Made by a program: the position numbers and the translations under genes. Shown piece after piece: positions 1 through 11,612 of a stretch of 32,013 nt of DNA. Source of the DNA: Verrucomicrobiota bacterium (GTDB lineage Bacteria > Verrucomicrobiota > Verrucomicrobiia > Verrucomicrobiales > DEV007); NCBI GenBank assembly GCA_020627905.1, contig JAHDFZ010000011.1, forward strand, positions 1-32,013. The letters are read 5' to 3'. The notes beneath the pieces were generated by a model. The model worked only from the letters and a program-made list of their open reading frames with translations, did no database searches and had not been told where the DNA came from. Positions within the stretch are counted from its first letter, which is position 1; the number at the start of each line of letters is the position of its first letter.

Positions 1-1
1 A

Positions 2-532
2 GAACTGGAGATGACACGGGAAGATCAGGAACTACTGGAATCGATGGTGTTCTTCGAACCGATCGAACAGGTGAAGCGCGTCGTTTTCATCGCCACCCCA
101 CATCGCGGAAGCCGGCTCGCTGACCTCGCACCTATAGAACTTGTCGCAAGCGTCATCAAAGTGCCGCAGGTGGTGCTTCACATGTCGAACAGTCTCCTGA
201 ACGATAACAAGGAATACTTGACGCCCCTAGCCATGCAACTTCTGCGGAAAGGCGACACCGCGGTGGTAAACCTACAGGAAGGCACCGCTAGCCTCAGTAT
301 CAACTCGAATGCCTTCAATCTTCCCGAAACGATTCCTCTTCACTCTATTATGGGAAACATCCGCCCAAGTGGTCGCCGCGATAAAACCAAATCCGGAGAT
401 GGGGTTGTTTCCTACCGCAGCTCATTCCTCGAGGGCGTGCGATCTGAGAAAGTGATCAACGGGGTCGGCCACGCCCTTCACCGGAAGGATGAAACCTTTC
501 AGGAAATCATTCGAATTCTGAAAGAACGGTGA
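2..532 (+). CDS. Alpha/beta hydrolase (lipase/esterase-like), C-terminal part, 5' end outside window
   Basis: The frame stays open to the window start (E-L-E before the Met at 11). Contains VVFIATPHRGSRLAD, plus a late His in VGHALHRKDE compatible with a catalytic His. Confidence 0.65.
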   Translation, partial: ELEMTREDQELLESMVFFEPIEQVKRVVFIATPHRGSRLADLAPIELVASVIKVPQVVLHMSNSLLNDNKEYLTPLAMQLLRKGDTAVVNLQEGTASLSINSNAFNLPETIPLHSIMGNIRPSGRRDKTKSGDGVVSYRSSFLEGVRSEKVINGVGHALHRKDETFQEIIRILKER

Positions 533-561
533 GCCGCTAGCTTGCGGCGCGGCTAGGGAAC

Positions 562-581
562 GCAGGGTCAGGAGACCCTGC
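562..581. repeat. Intergenic palindrome gcagggtc-agga-gaccctgc (8-bp arms), followed by cctcc
   Basis: Perfect inverted repeat. The identical core recurs at 15374-15393. Confidence 0.85.
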
Positions 582-589
582 CTCCGGAG

Positions 590-608
590 GGACGGCTTGT
601 AGCCGTCC
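590..608. repeat. Intergenic palindrome ggacggct-tgt-agccgtcc (8-bp arms)
   Basis: Perfect inverted repeat read directly. Confidence 0.8.
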
Positions 609-641
609 TTTGCGCTAGCTTCTGCGTCAGGGCTAGGGAAT

Positions 642-692
642 GCAGGGCTGCGACCTCCTTCGCCAAAGCTTGGCAGGTCCCGGAAGCCCTGC
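642..692. repeat. Nested triple-stem hairpin: gcagggct/agccctgc, gacct/aggtc, gccaa-agc-ttggc
   Basis: Three concentric inverted repeats in the convergent intergenic space between the hydrolase stop and the gyrA stop. Confidence 0.8.
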
Positions 693-708
693 CTCCACGC
701 TTATGATG

Positions 709-3321
709 TTATTCAGACGCTTCTGCAGACTCGGCTTCCTCGCCTTCTTCTCCCAGCTCATCGTCATTCACGACAAGAGCAACGTCCTGGATGAGTTCCC
801 CTTCCTTGGTCTTCATCAAGATCACACCCGAGGTGTTTCGCCCGGCCAGGCGTGCTTCTTCCGCCTTGATGCGAACAGACTGCCCGGCGTTGGTCATAAG
901 CATCAGCTCATCATCCTCGTTCACCTTGACGGCACTGATCACCTTGCCGGTTTTTTCCGTGACCTTCATGGTGATGACACCCTTGCCACCGCGCCCGCGC
1001 GTCGGATAATCTTCAAACGGAGTTCGCTTTCCGATTCCGTTTTCACTGATGACGAGCAGCTGATGCTCAGACTCCACCACCTCCAGAGAGACGAGGAAGT
1101 CGTCGTCTCCGGGACGAATTCCCATCACACCAGTCGAGGTGCGCCCCATGGAGCGCACAGTATCTTCACTGCAGCGAACGCAGAATCCGCTGTTTGTCAC
1201 CAGCACGACTTCGTTGTCACCGGTGGTCAGTTTCACGTCGATCAGGGTATTCCCCTCCTCGATGTTGATCGCCTTGATGCCATCTTTCCGGAAATTCCTG
1301 AAATCGGACAGCTTTGTCTTCTTCACCTTGCCCGAACGGGTAGCGAAGAACACAAACTGGTCTTCCACAAAGGTCGCGTCCTTATCCTCCGCCCCCTGCG
1401 CGACGATCCGTAGCACCGAAGCCACCTTCTCGTCATTCTGCAGGTTGAGCAAGTTTTTGATCGATCGACCTTTTGAGGTCCGGCTGCCTTCAGGAATCTG
1501 GAACACACGCTCAACGAAGACTCGGCCTGTGTCGGTGAAGAACATCAGATAGTCGTGCGCGGTCGCCGTGAACAGGTGCTCTACAAAGTCTTCGACTTCA
1601 TCCTCTTCACGTGCCTCGCGAGTCTCCATTCCCTTCAGCCCCTTACCGCCTCGAGCCTGCGTTCGGTATTCGGTAGCGAGCGTGCGATTGATGTAACCGC
1701 GGTGAGAAATCGTAATGATGTTAGACTCATTAGCGATCAGATCGACCGTAGCGATCTCGCCCTCGTCATGCGCGAAGTCGGTGAGACGTGGCGTTCCGTA
1801 TTTCGTCTTCACCTCCTGCAGCTCCTCCTTGATGATAGAGAGCACACGCTCCTCGCGGGCAAGGATGTCGAGGAGGTCACGAATGCGCTCCAGCAGCTCG
1901 TCATATTCGTTCTTCACCTTCTCGCGCTCAAGGCCGACGAGTTGGTAGAGACGCAACTCAAGGATGTGATCTACCTGACGATCTGTGAAGACATACTTGC
2001 CGTCAATGATCTTCAGGCTGGGCTGATCACGCAGCAGGATGCCGAGAGCCTCAGCGGCCGATGCTTCGAAATGATAAGCCTTAATCTTGGCGCGGGCTTC
2101 ATCACGGGTCTTCGAGTCGCGGATCATCTTGATGAAATCATCAAGGTTCCCGAGAGCCAGGAGGAAGGCTTCCAGCTTCTCCGCCTGCTCTTCCGCCTTA
2201 CCCAGCAGGTAGCGGGTGCGACGCAGCACCACCTCACGACGGTGCTCGATGTAGCAGAGGATGGCATCCTTCAGGTTCAGCAGGCGCGGGCGGCGATGGT
2301 CGATCGCCAGCATGTTCGCTGAGAAAGATGTCGCCAGCGCCGTGTGCTTGTAGAGGTTGTTCAGGACCACCTGCGAGCGGGCATCACGCTTGAGGTCGAC
2401 AACAACACGAGTGTTCTCGTCTGACTCATCACGCACCGCACTGATCTCAGGGATCACCTTCGTATTCGCCAGCTCAGCGATGCGCTCCACGAGACGAGCA
2501 CGGTTCACGGCGAACGGGATCTCGGTGATGACGATCTGCTCGCGCCCTTTCGCGTCCTCCACGATGTTGGCACGACCGCGCACTTTGATGCTGCCACGCC
2601 CGGTTTTCGCATAATCATAGACACCCCGCGTGCCAAGAATGGTGCAGCCTGTGGGAAAGTCAGGGCCTTTTATGTATTCCATCAGCCCCTCGACTGTGAT
2701 CGATGGGTCATCGATGGTGGCGCAGATTCCATCGACCACCTCACCGAGGTTATGCGGCGGAATATTCGTCGCCATACCGACGGCGATACCCGTGCCTCCA
2801 TTAACTAAAAGGTTCGGAAAGGCTGCCGGAAAGACGACCGGCTCCTGCTGGGAATCATCGTAGTTGGAGACGAAGTCAACCGTCGCCTTGTCCATGTCTG
2901 ACATCAGCACATGACCGAGGTGGGTCAGGCGTGCCTCTGTATATCGCATGGCCGCCGGCGGGTCGCCCTCGACGGAGCCGAAGTTCCCCTGACCATCGAC
3001 CAGCGTATCCCGCATGGACCAGGGCTGGGCCATGTTGACAAGCGTCGGGTAAATCGTCGCTTCCCCGTGAGGGTGGTAGTTACCGGATGTATCACCACAG
3101 ATTTTCGCGCACTTACGATACTTCTTGCCGGGAGCAAGATTGAGATCGTTCATTGCCAGCAGGATGCGGCGTTGCGAGGGTTTGAGGCCGTCGCGCACAT
3201 CAGGAAGCGCTCGGGAAACGATGACGGACATCGAGTAGTCGAGGAAGGAATTCGACATTTCATCAGCCACGCTGATGGGTTCGATATCTCCGTGAGAAAT
3301 GGGTTCGCTAGGGTCTGACAC
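709..3321 (-). CDS. gyrA: DNA gyrase subunit A
   Basis: 870 aa with hallmark segments SVIVSRALPDVRDGLKPSQRRIL, KYRKCAKICGDTSGNYHPHGEATIYPTLVNMAQ and GQGNFGSVEGDPPAAMRYTEARL; acidic C-terminal tail. Confidence 0.98.
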   Translation of the reverse strand: MSDPSEPISHGDIEPISVADEMSNSFLDYSMSVIVSRALPDVRDGLKPSQRRILLAMNDLNLAPGKKYRKCAKICGDTSGNYHPHGEATIYPTLVNMAQPWSMRDTLVDGQGNFGSVEGDPPAAMRYTEARLTHLGHVLMSDMDKATVDFVSNYDDSQQEPVVFPAAFPNLLVNGGTGIAVGMATNIPPHNLGEVVDGICATIDDPSITVEGLMEYIKGPDFPTGCTILGTRGVYDYAKTGRGSIKVRGRANIVEDAKGREQIVITEIPFAVNRARLVERIAELANTKVIPEISAVRDESDENTRVVVDLKRDARSQVVLNNLYKHTALATSFSANMLAIDHRRPRLLNLKDAILCYIEHRREVVLRRTRYLLGKAEEQAEKLEAFLLALGNLDDFIKMIRDSKTRDEARAKIKAYHFEASAAEALGILLRDQPSLKIIDGKYVFTDRQVDHILELRLYQLVGLEREKVKNEYDELLERIRDLLDILAREERVLSIIKEELQEVKTKYGTPRLTDFAHDEGEIATVDLIANESNIITISHRGYINRTLATEYRTQARGGKGLKGMETREAREEDEVEDFVEHLFTATAHDYLMFFTDTGRVFVERVFQIPEGSRTSKGRSIKNLLNLQNDEKVASVLRIVAQGAEDKDATFVEDQFVFFATRSGKVKKTKLSDFRNFRKDGIKAINIEEGNTLIDVKLTTGDNEVVLVTNSGFCVRCSEDTVRSMGRTSTGVMGIRPGDDDFLVSLEVVESEHQLLVISENGIGKRTPFEDYPTRGRGGKGVITMKVTEKTGKVISAVKVNEDDELMLMTNAGQSVRIKAEEARLAGRNTSGVILMKTKEGELIQDVALVVNDDELGEEGEEAESAEASE

Positions 3322-3374
3322 GGCAGGAAGCGGTTAGGGGTGATTGAAAAGGGTTTTCGAAAAAACTAGATCGA

Positions 3375-6011
<2,637 letters not shown>

Positions 6012-6096
6012 CTACACATGCACGCAGCCCCCGTTCCATCAGGAGATTTCAGGTGCTCGCATTCTAGCGAAACCGCCACGGAAAGCAAACTTTTCC

Positions 6097-6119
6097 CCTA
6101 ATTTGCAGGGGTTTTTATT
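6097..6119 (+). terminator. Possible small hairpin followed by a T-run upstream of gyrB (cccct-aatttgc-aggggttttt)
   Basis: 5-bp GC-rich stem followed by TTTTT on the + strand. No clear + strand gene lies upstream, so the function is uncertain. Confidence 0.3.
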
Positions 6120-6182
6120 AAGATTTCTTAAGTTCTGTAGAAACAGCGGCTTTTGAAGGGTGAATCGGGCTCTTCCTGCGTG

Positions 6183-6251
6183 AGACTGCGGCCAAATCAG
6201 CGCGCTTTCCGCATTGCAACGCGAGGTCCGATAGGGCTAGTCTGGGATCGT
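6183..6251 (+). promoter_or_regulatory. Conserved leader (copy 1) upstream of the first small membrane-protein paralog
   Basis: agactgcggccaaatcagcgcgctttccgcattgcaa...aggtccgata.ggcta is nearly identical to about 6943-7012. Confidence 0.7.
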
Positions 6252-6269
6252 CCTTTCCTTATGGAGCCG

Positions 6270-6740
6270 ATGAACGATCTATCCGCCGCCACTCCCGCCG
6301 TAGCCGCTCACTCAAAAGAGCGCGAGTATTGTAAGATTCTCGCCATCCTCCATTTTGTTTATGGGGCGCTCGCTCTTGTAACCATCGGATTTCCCTTCCT
6401 GCACTACACGATGATGTCGAGTTTCTCGGAGATGTCCGGGTCTCTTGAAATGCAGGAGGGGTCTGACCTGAGCGCGGAAGAGTTTCAGAAATCCTTTCAA
6501 TCGGCGCTGGATGCTCTCATTTGGCTTTACATATCTGTGGGCGTAGCAAGCCTCATCGCGGGAATCCTCAACATCATGTCCGGGCTTGGGCTTCTGAAGT
6601 TTCGCTGGAAAGCGGTCATTTACGCGACATCAGCCTTCAATTGCCTCAATATCCCGCTTGGTCTCGTGCTGGCTATCTTCACCTTTCTAAATCTCGCCAA
6701 GCCTGAAGTTTCGAAGCTGTTCGAGAGATCGAAGAGCTAG
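6270..6740 (+). CDS. Small multi-pass membrane protein, paralog 1
   Basis: MNDLSAATPAVAAHSKEREYCKILAILHFVYGALALV... Start chosen by alignment with paralog 2 (alternative ATG at 6261; ORF opens at 6153). Hydrophobic segments at the N- and C-terminal ends. Confidence 0.75.
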   Translation: MNDLSAATPAVAAHSKEREYCKILAILHFVYGALALVTIGFPFLHYTMMSSFSEMSGSLEMQEGSDLSAEEFQKSFQSALDALIWLYISVGVASLIAGILNIMSGLGLLKFRWKAVIYATSAFNCLNIPLGLVLAIFTFLNLAKPEVSKLFERSKS

Positions 6741-6942
6741 AATGCGAAACGGGGGATGCGAAGAAAGGGTATTTTTCAATGCTAACTACTCCAAGTGACT
6801 CGCTGGATCAGCAGGAGCAGCCGCGCTCTCAGGCCCGCTTGATCCTCAGGAGAGAGGCCCGATTCTGAGGACACGGACCGCAAGTAGGCACAAGCTCAAT
6901 CCGAGCAAAGGGGTCAACCGCTCTGGCACCCCCTTCGAGCGC

Positions 6943-7012
6943 CAGACTGCGGCCAAATCAGCGCGCTTTCCGCATTGCAATGGTAGGTCCGATACGGCTA
7001 GGCTGGCATTGT
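6943..7012 (+). promoter_or_regulatory. Conserved leader (copy 2) upstream of the second small membrane-protein paralog
   Basis: About 70 bp near-identical to 6183-6251. Confidence 0.7.
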
Positions 7013-7031
7013 CTCTGCCTCATCAAAGCCT

Positions 7032-7508
7032 ATGAACGATCTACCCACCGCGCCTCCTGCCGTAGCCGCTCACCCAAAAGAACGCGAGCATTGTAAGATT
7101 CTCGCCATTCTCCATTTTGTTTATGGGGCGCTGGCCATTGCTGCCATCGGGGCCGTTTTTCTCCATTACTCGCTGATGTCTTCTATGCTCGACTTTCAGG
7201 ACAGTATGATGTCAGACCCGGACATTCAGAGTGAGCTGCAAGAGGTCGAGTTTGAAAATTTCATGAGCCTTTACAGCCGCATCATGATGTCAATTTATCT
7301 AGGCACCGGATTTTTTCTGCTTCTAACCGGGATTCTCAATATTCTCAGCGGCGTCGGATTGCTGAAATTTCGATGGAAAGGTCTCATCTATATCACCTCC
7401 GGCCTGAACTGCCTAAGCATCCCCTTCGGCCTTACCCTTGCTGTCTTCACCTTTCTGAATCTTGCTAAGCCTGAAGTGTCGAGGCTGTTTGAGCGATGGG
7501 AGAGCTAA
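7032..7508 (+). CDS. Small multi-pass membrane protein, paralog 2
   Basis: MNDLPTAPPAVAAHPKEREHCKILAILHFVYGALAI...LAVFTFLNLAKPEVSRLFERWES; strong N- and C-terminal identity with 6270-6740. Confidence 0.8.
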   Translation: MNDLPTAPPAVAAHPKEREHCKILAILHFVYGALAIAAIGAVFLHYSLMSSMLDFQDSMMSDPDIQSELQEVEFENFMSLYSRIMMSIYLGTGFFLLLTGILNILSGVGLLKFRWKGLIYITSGLNCLSIPFGLTLAVFTFLNLAKPEVSRLFERWES

Positions 7509-7527
7509 AGATATCGAAAATAGTGCC

Positions 7528-8808
7528 ATGGGGCGACGGATCATCATTGCAGCAGTAGGTCTCTTTACTCTCTGGTTTGTCGTCACCTTCTTCGTCGACG
7601 GCCCGCCGCCTGATGATGCTGATCTCGCATGGCCAGCACGCACCATTCCAGATGAGGAGAACGGGTATGCGAGGATGTTGGAGCTTTGGGAGAATGATAT
7701 GGTGAAACAGGAGCTCAAACAACTCTCCGACCAGATCGATACTCGTTCACAAAAGCCTATCTCCCAAAAGCAGTTCGCCAAAATCGAATCAGCACTTGCC
7801 GGGCGATTCCAAGAGCTGGAGCAGCTGGCGAGCATAGAAAATTGGCAATCAACAGAAACCCCAACGAATTTACCAGGCAGCCCAAACGGAGCTGCTGCGT
7901 GCCTCCACCTCGTTAAGACACATCGTGCTAAGATTCGTTTCTTGATAGCATCCGAAAACATCCCAGAGGCACTTAAAGCAGCTGCCACCCAACTTAAATT
8001 TTCCCAACGCCTACAGTCGAGTCACGGAAGTATGCTCACAAATACGATAGGATCAGCTCTATACCGCCAGTCACTATCAGACCTCTCTCACATTGTCCTT
8101 CACTGCCCGACACAACACGAGCATCATGAAATGATTGCCTCAATGATCGAAGACTCTTCGATCAGCCAGGAGAGCTTTGCCGCATCTCTCCGCTTCGAAT
8201 ACCAGTATGCAAAACAGACACTGAAATCACTTACTAAGTGGTCTTTCGCAAAATCAGACCTCGTCCAAATGACGTATTCCAGCAAATTCGATCTACCCGA
8301 ACCCCTACTGGCGCTATCCTTCAAACGGAATGACAGCGTGCAAAAACTGGGAGGAAAAACAAGAACAGCAATCTCCGCGCTGAAAGACGGACGAAGTCCA
8401 GAACGGATGTTTGCTACCCACTCTCTCTGGCGAAGGTTTTTCACTGGTGAGGCCGCTAGCTCTCGCGTAGCTAAGATCTATGCAAGCAGCCAAAATCTGC
8501 TCTTCGAAAATTTGCATCAAACAGTTACTTCAAGGGATTTGCTCAGCCTCCAGATTGCGTGTGAATCTTTTTATCTAGACCATGAGGAATATCCGTCCAA
8601 CCTCGCTGATCTGACACCCGACTACGCGTCAGAATCGCTCTCCGCGTCTATCGCAACTCCATTCAGCCTTTATGATCCGGACCTCGGGATAATAATCTCT
8701 TATAATGACCCTTTTTTTGATTTAGAGGAGCTACGAACGAGTGAAAAACCACTGTCTCGCTCTCGCGCCCCCTTTGTCTTACTGAAGCACGCTACGAAAA
8801 GGAACTAA
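7528..8808 (+). CDS. Membrane-anchored hypothetical protein, tandem paralog 1 of 3 (N-terminal TM; C-terminal YPxxLxDLxPxY-type region)
   Basis: MGRRIIIAAVGLFTLWFVVTFFVDGPPPDDADLAWPARTI matches the other two copies. C-terminal LLSLQIACESFYLDHEEYPSNLADLTPDY. ORF opens at 7462, but the paralog alignment and spacing favour ATG 7528. Confidence 0.75.
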   Translation: MGRRIIIAAVGLFTLWFVVTFFVDGPPPDDADLAWPARTIPDEENGYARMLELWENDMVKQELKQLSDQIDTRSQKPISQKQFAKIESALAGRFQELEQLASIENWQSTETPTNLPGSPNGAAACLHLVKTHRAKIRFLIASENIPEALKAAATQLKFSQRLQSSHGSMLTNTIGSALYRQSLSDLSHIVLHCPTQHEHHEMIASMIEDSSISQESFAASLRFEYQYAKQTLKSLTKWSFAKSDLVQMTYSSKFDLPEPLLALSFKRNDSVQKLGGKTRTAISALKDGRSPERMFATHSLWRRFFTGEAASSRVAKIYASSQNLLFENLHQTVTSRDLLSLQIACESFYLDHEEYPSNLADLTPDYASESLSASIATPFSLYDPDLGIIISYNDPFFDLEELRTSEKPLSRSRAPFVLLKHATKRN

Positions 8809-8830
8809 ACCAACGGTCACACCCTATAGC

Positions 8831-10064
8831 ATGACGAAACGAATCATCATCGCAGGGATCAGCCTGTTCTTCATCTGGTTTACTGTCACATTCTTGGTAG
8901 ACACTCCGTTGGCGGATCATCCTGACCTCGATTGGCCAACTCGTGCGATCTCGAATCAGGACAATGGTCATGCTCAGATGGTCGATCTATGGTCGGATCC
9001 GCTACCAAGGGACAACTTTAAAGAAGCCGCTGACCTGTTAAAAAAGTCACCCGAAGATGATTTTTCTCAGCTCTCCCAATGCAACGAAATTCTCAAACAA
9101 GAGCTGAATGACTTAGACACACTCTTGCTCAAACCTGCGTGGCAGTTCTCTGACATGCCCTCCAGTGATCTAGGACAGGATTCTTGCGCGACCTATGGCC
9201 TCACAATGGTCAGACTTCTTTCAAAGAACGCTTCCTATCATCGAGAGGAGGGAGATTATCGAGCGAGCCTGAAGGAAGGGCTTTGCCTCCTCCACTTCGG
9301 TCAACGCCTGATTGAATCGGAAGGTCCGATCATCTCGCTTCTGATCGGATCCGCCGTCTTTAAGCGAGGATGCTCCGAGGTAATGCAAACGATTGCCCAT
9401 CAATCGATCACTAAAAGTGATCGTGATGCGGTGAAGAGTATCCTCCTACCATCTCTGCAGCTCTACGGACACACGGTAGGCTCGATCCGCTATGAATACC
9501 AGAGTCTAAGCGCATTAATACGTGATCCAGCACTCGCCGCCGGCCTTTCGAGTCGGAGCGGCGCCTCACCGTTTGCAAATTCCTCTTTATTTTACAAAAA
9601 AAACCGAACGCAAAACAAGCTGGCGCAACATTTCCGTGAAGTCATCGACTTCACCGAGAAACGCTCTTTCAACGAATTCGTCACTCTCGATGAGCCGGAT
9701 TCACGAAATCGAATCATTCAATTTCTAGGTGGCGCTTGGCGAACAACTGCTAACGATCGCCCCTCCAGCGCTCGGAATGATCCCAGCGAAAGTGCTCGAG
9801 TCAGCTATCCATGCCGACCTATTGCGCGTGCAGATCGCGTGCATCGAATTTGCAGAAAAGCACGGCGCGGCACCGCCCAACCTTGGCTCCCTTGTTCCAG
9901 AATACCTCTCTGAGATCCCGATCGATCTCTTTAATGGAGATCCATTGCGATACAACGCCAACCGCCGAACAATTTATTCTTTGGGCTTAACCCAATCTCC
10001 TATTGAAGCCCCCGACAGGACAGCTTCGCTTTCACAGGGGGGAACCATTCGGGCCCGATTCTGA
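8831..10064 (+). pseudogene. Tandem paralog 2 of 3, interrupted by an apparent frameshift near 9730-9740
   Basis: 8831-9913 matches the N-terminal and middle parts of the paralogs. The homologous C-terminus (ADLLRVQIACIEFAEKHGAAPPNLGSLVPEYLSEIPIDLF) is in a different frame, ORF 9729-10064. Confidence 0.75.
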
Positions 10065-10155
10065 CGGAATAGGCTTACATAATCAAATTCTCCTACCGAT
10101 TGCATCAGACCTTAGCAATCCATCACTAGCCCCCCCCAGACAGCATCGTGGTAAA

Positions 10156-11439
10156 ATGAAAAAACGCTTCATCCTAACCAGCATCGCAATCTTCACAGCG
10201 TGGCTTCTCGCGACCCTCCTGCTCGACAGCAGCCCGTCACACTATCCGGAACTTACCTGGCCTCCAGATGCTATTCCACCTGAACAGAATGGCTACGAAC
10301 AGATGTGCAAGCTCTGGGGAAACGATGCCACCGAGACGAAAATCGAATTATACGCGGACGCGATAAAAGATTTTCGGGAGACACCACCACCAGATGAACT
10401 CGTCACTGAATTCGAAAGCGCATTGGCGCCCCAATTTGCTGAGATGGTCCGTTTGGCCAACATGTCCGATTGGCAATACTTGGACAGTCGGGGGGAAGTA
10501 GGTAACGAACCTTTCTCAATCCAGGCGCCTCTTGATTTGATGCGTCTGCATTCTCAAAGGACTGAGTTCGCCCTGCGAAAAGGCCGACCAGACTTGGCGA
10601 CCCAGCTTTCAACCGACCAACTCCTATTTTCGCAGAAACTTACGTGTGGCAAAGGGTCCCTTATTACGTTTATCGTGGGAGCATCCCTCTACGAACAGGC
10701 CTGCGCACACCTGTCTGAAGTCGTGCATCAACGCAAAACATCTCCCCTGGCAATTAAGCAAATCGGGGAATTTCTGAAAGCGACCTCGATTCCAGAAAAA
10801 GCCTTCTCAGACACTCTGCGAGCGGAATATTGCTTTGCAGTCAAAGAACTTTCGATGATCAAGCAGGAGAAAAGTCCATTGTCCAGTTTTATCCACGGGA
10901 GCGATAACGATTTCTACGACACATTTTTCCGACTCTCGATCAAACCGAACCAAACAGCTCATTTATACGCAGACCACTGGATTCGCTTTATCAGCGACTA
11001 TGAGGCGGGAATCATCCAATACGGGGACAGCTCGAACGAAGAGAACTGGTCCCTGGGAAAGAAATTTATTTTCGGAAATTACGGAGGTCGGACACTCTAT
11101 GAGTCTCTAATCGACTTACCCAGATGGCATCAGGTTGAAAAGGCGATTTCTCCCCGAGTTTGCAACGATCTCGTGCGGATCCAATGTGCCTGCGAGCTTT
11201 ATCGGCTTGATAAGGGGCACTACCCGGAATCGCTGCATGATCTTAGCGCTGACTTTGCCAACATCCCCCTGAAAGACCGTTTCGGCTTAGCGAACTACGG
11301 CTACGATCCCGAAAAAGGGATTATTTACTCGATAGGCTCAGACCAGATCAATAGTAACGGTGTCCACCGCGAGGAAGAAAATAGCCCTCTGAATGATGAT
11401 CAGGAGCTGGTGGTCTATCTGAGATATCCGCAAAAGTGA
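10156..11439 (+). CDS. Membrane-anchored hypothetical protein, tandem paralog 3 of 3
   Basis: MKKRFILTSIAIFTAWLLATLLLDSSPSHYPELTWPPDAIPPEQNGYEQMCKLWGND; C-terminal NDLVRIQCACELYRLDKGHYPESLHDLSADF. Start placed at ATG 10156 by paralogy. Confidence 0.78.
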   Translation: MKKRFILTSIAIFTAWLLATLLLDSSPSHYPELTWPPDAIPPEQNGYEQMCKLWGNDATETKIELYADAIKDFRETPPPDELVTEFESALAPQFAEMVRLANMSDWQYLDSRGEVGNEPFSIQAPLDLMRLHSQRTEFALRKGRPDLATQLSTDQLLFSQKLTCGKGSLITFIVGASLYEQACAHLSEVVHQRKTSPLAIKQIGEFLKATSIPEKAFSDTLRAEYCFAVKELSMIKQEKSPLSSFIHGSDNDFYDTFFRLSIKPNQTAHLYADHWIRFISDYEAGIIQYGDSSNEENWSLGKKFIFGNYGGRTLYESLIDLPRWHQVEKAISPRVCNDLVRIQCACELYRLDKGHYPESLHDLSADFANIPLKDRFGLANYGYDPEKGIIYSIGSDQINSNGVHREEENSPLNDDQELVVYLRYPQK

Positions 11440-11612
11440 ACCAGCCGGCCATCCAGGTTGCCCGCCCCTCAAGACAGATCCCCGTCAGCAAACAGATCGA
11501 GCAATTTGAGCGTCCAATACGCCGCCGTCAGCAGGACAACCGCTAAACAGCCAAGGAACATACTCAACAAAGTCGACGGCACCCTGAACTGATCGACAAC
11601 AATCGCCTCAAA

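Noticed and set aside
640-2322. Long + strand ORFs (640-1413, 1555-2322) antisense to gyrA
   Set aside because: They lie wholly or mostly within the certain gyrA gene and have no recognisable domain; typical shadow ORFs of a GC-rich coding region.
7413-7988. 191-aa minus-strand ORF
   Set aside because: Overlaps two paralog-supported + strand genes; its composition mirrors the antisense strand.
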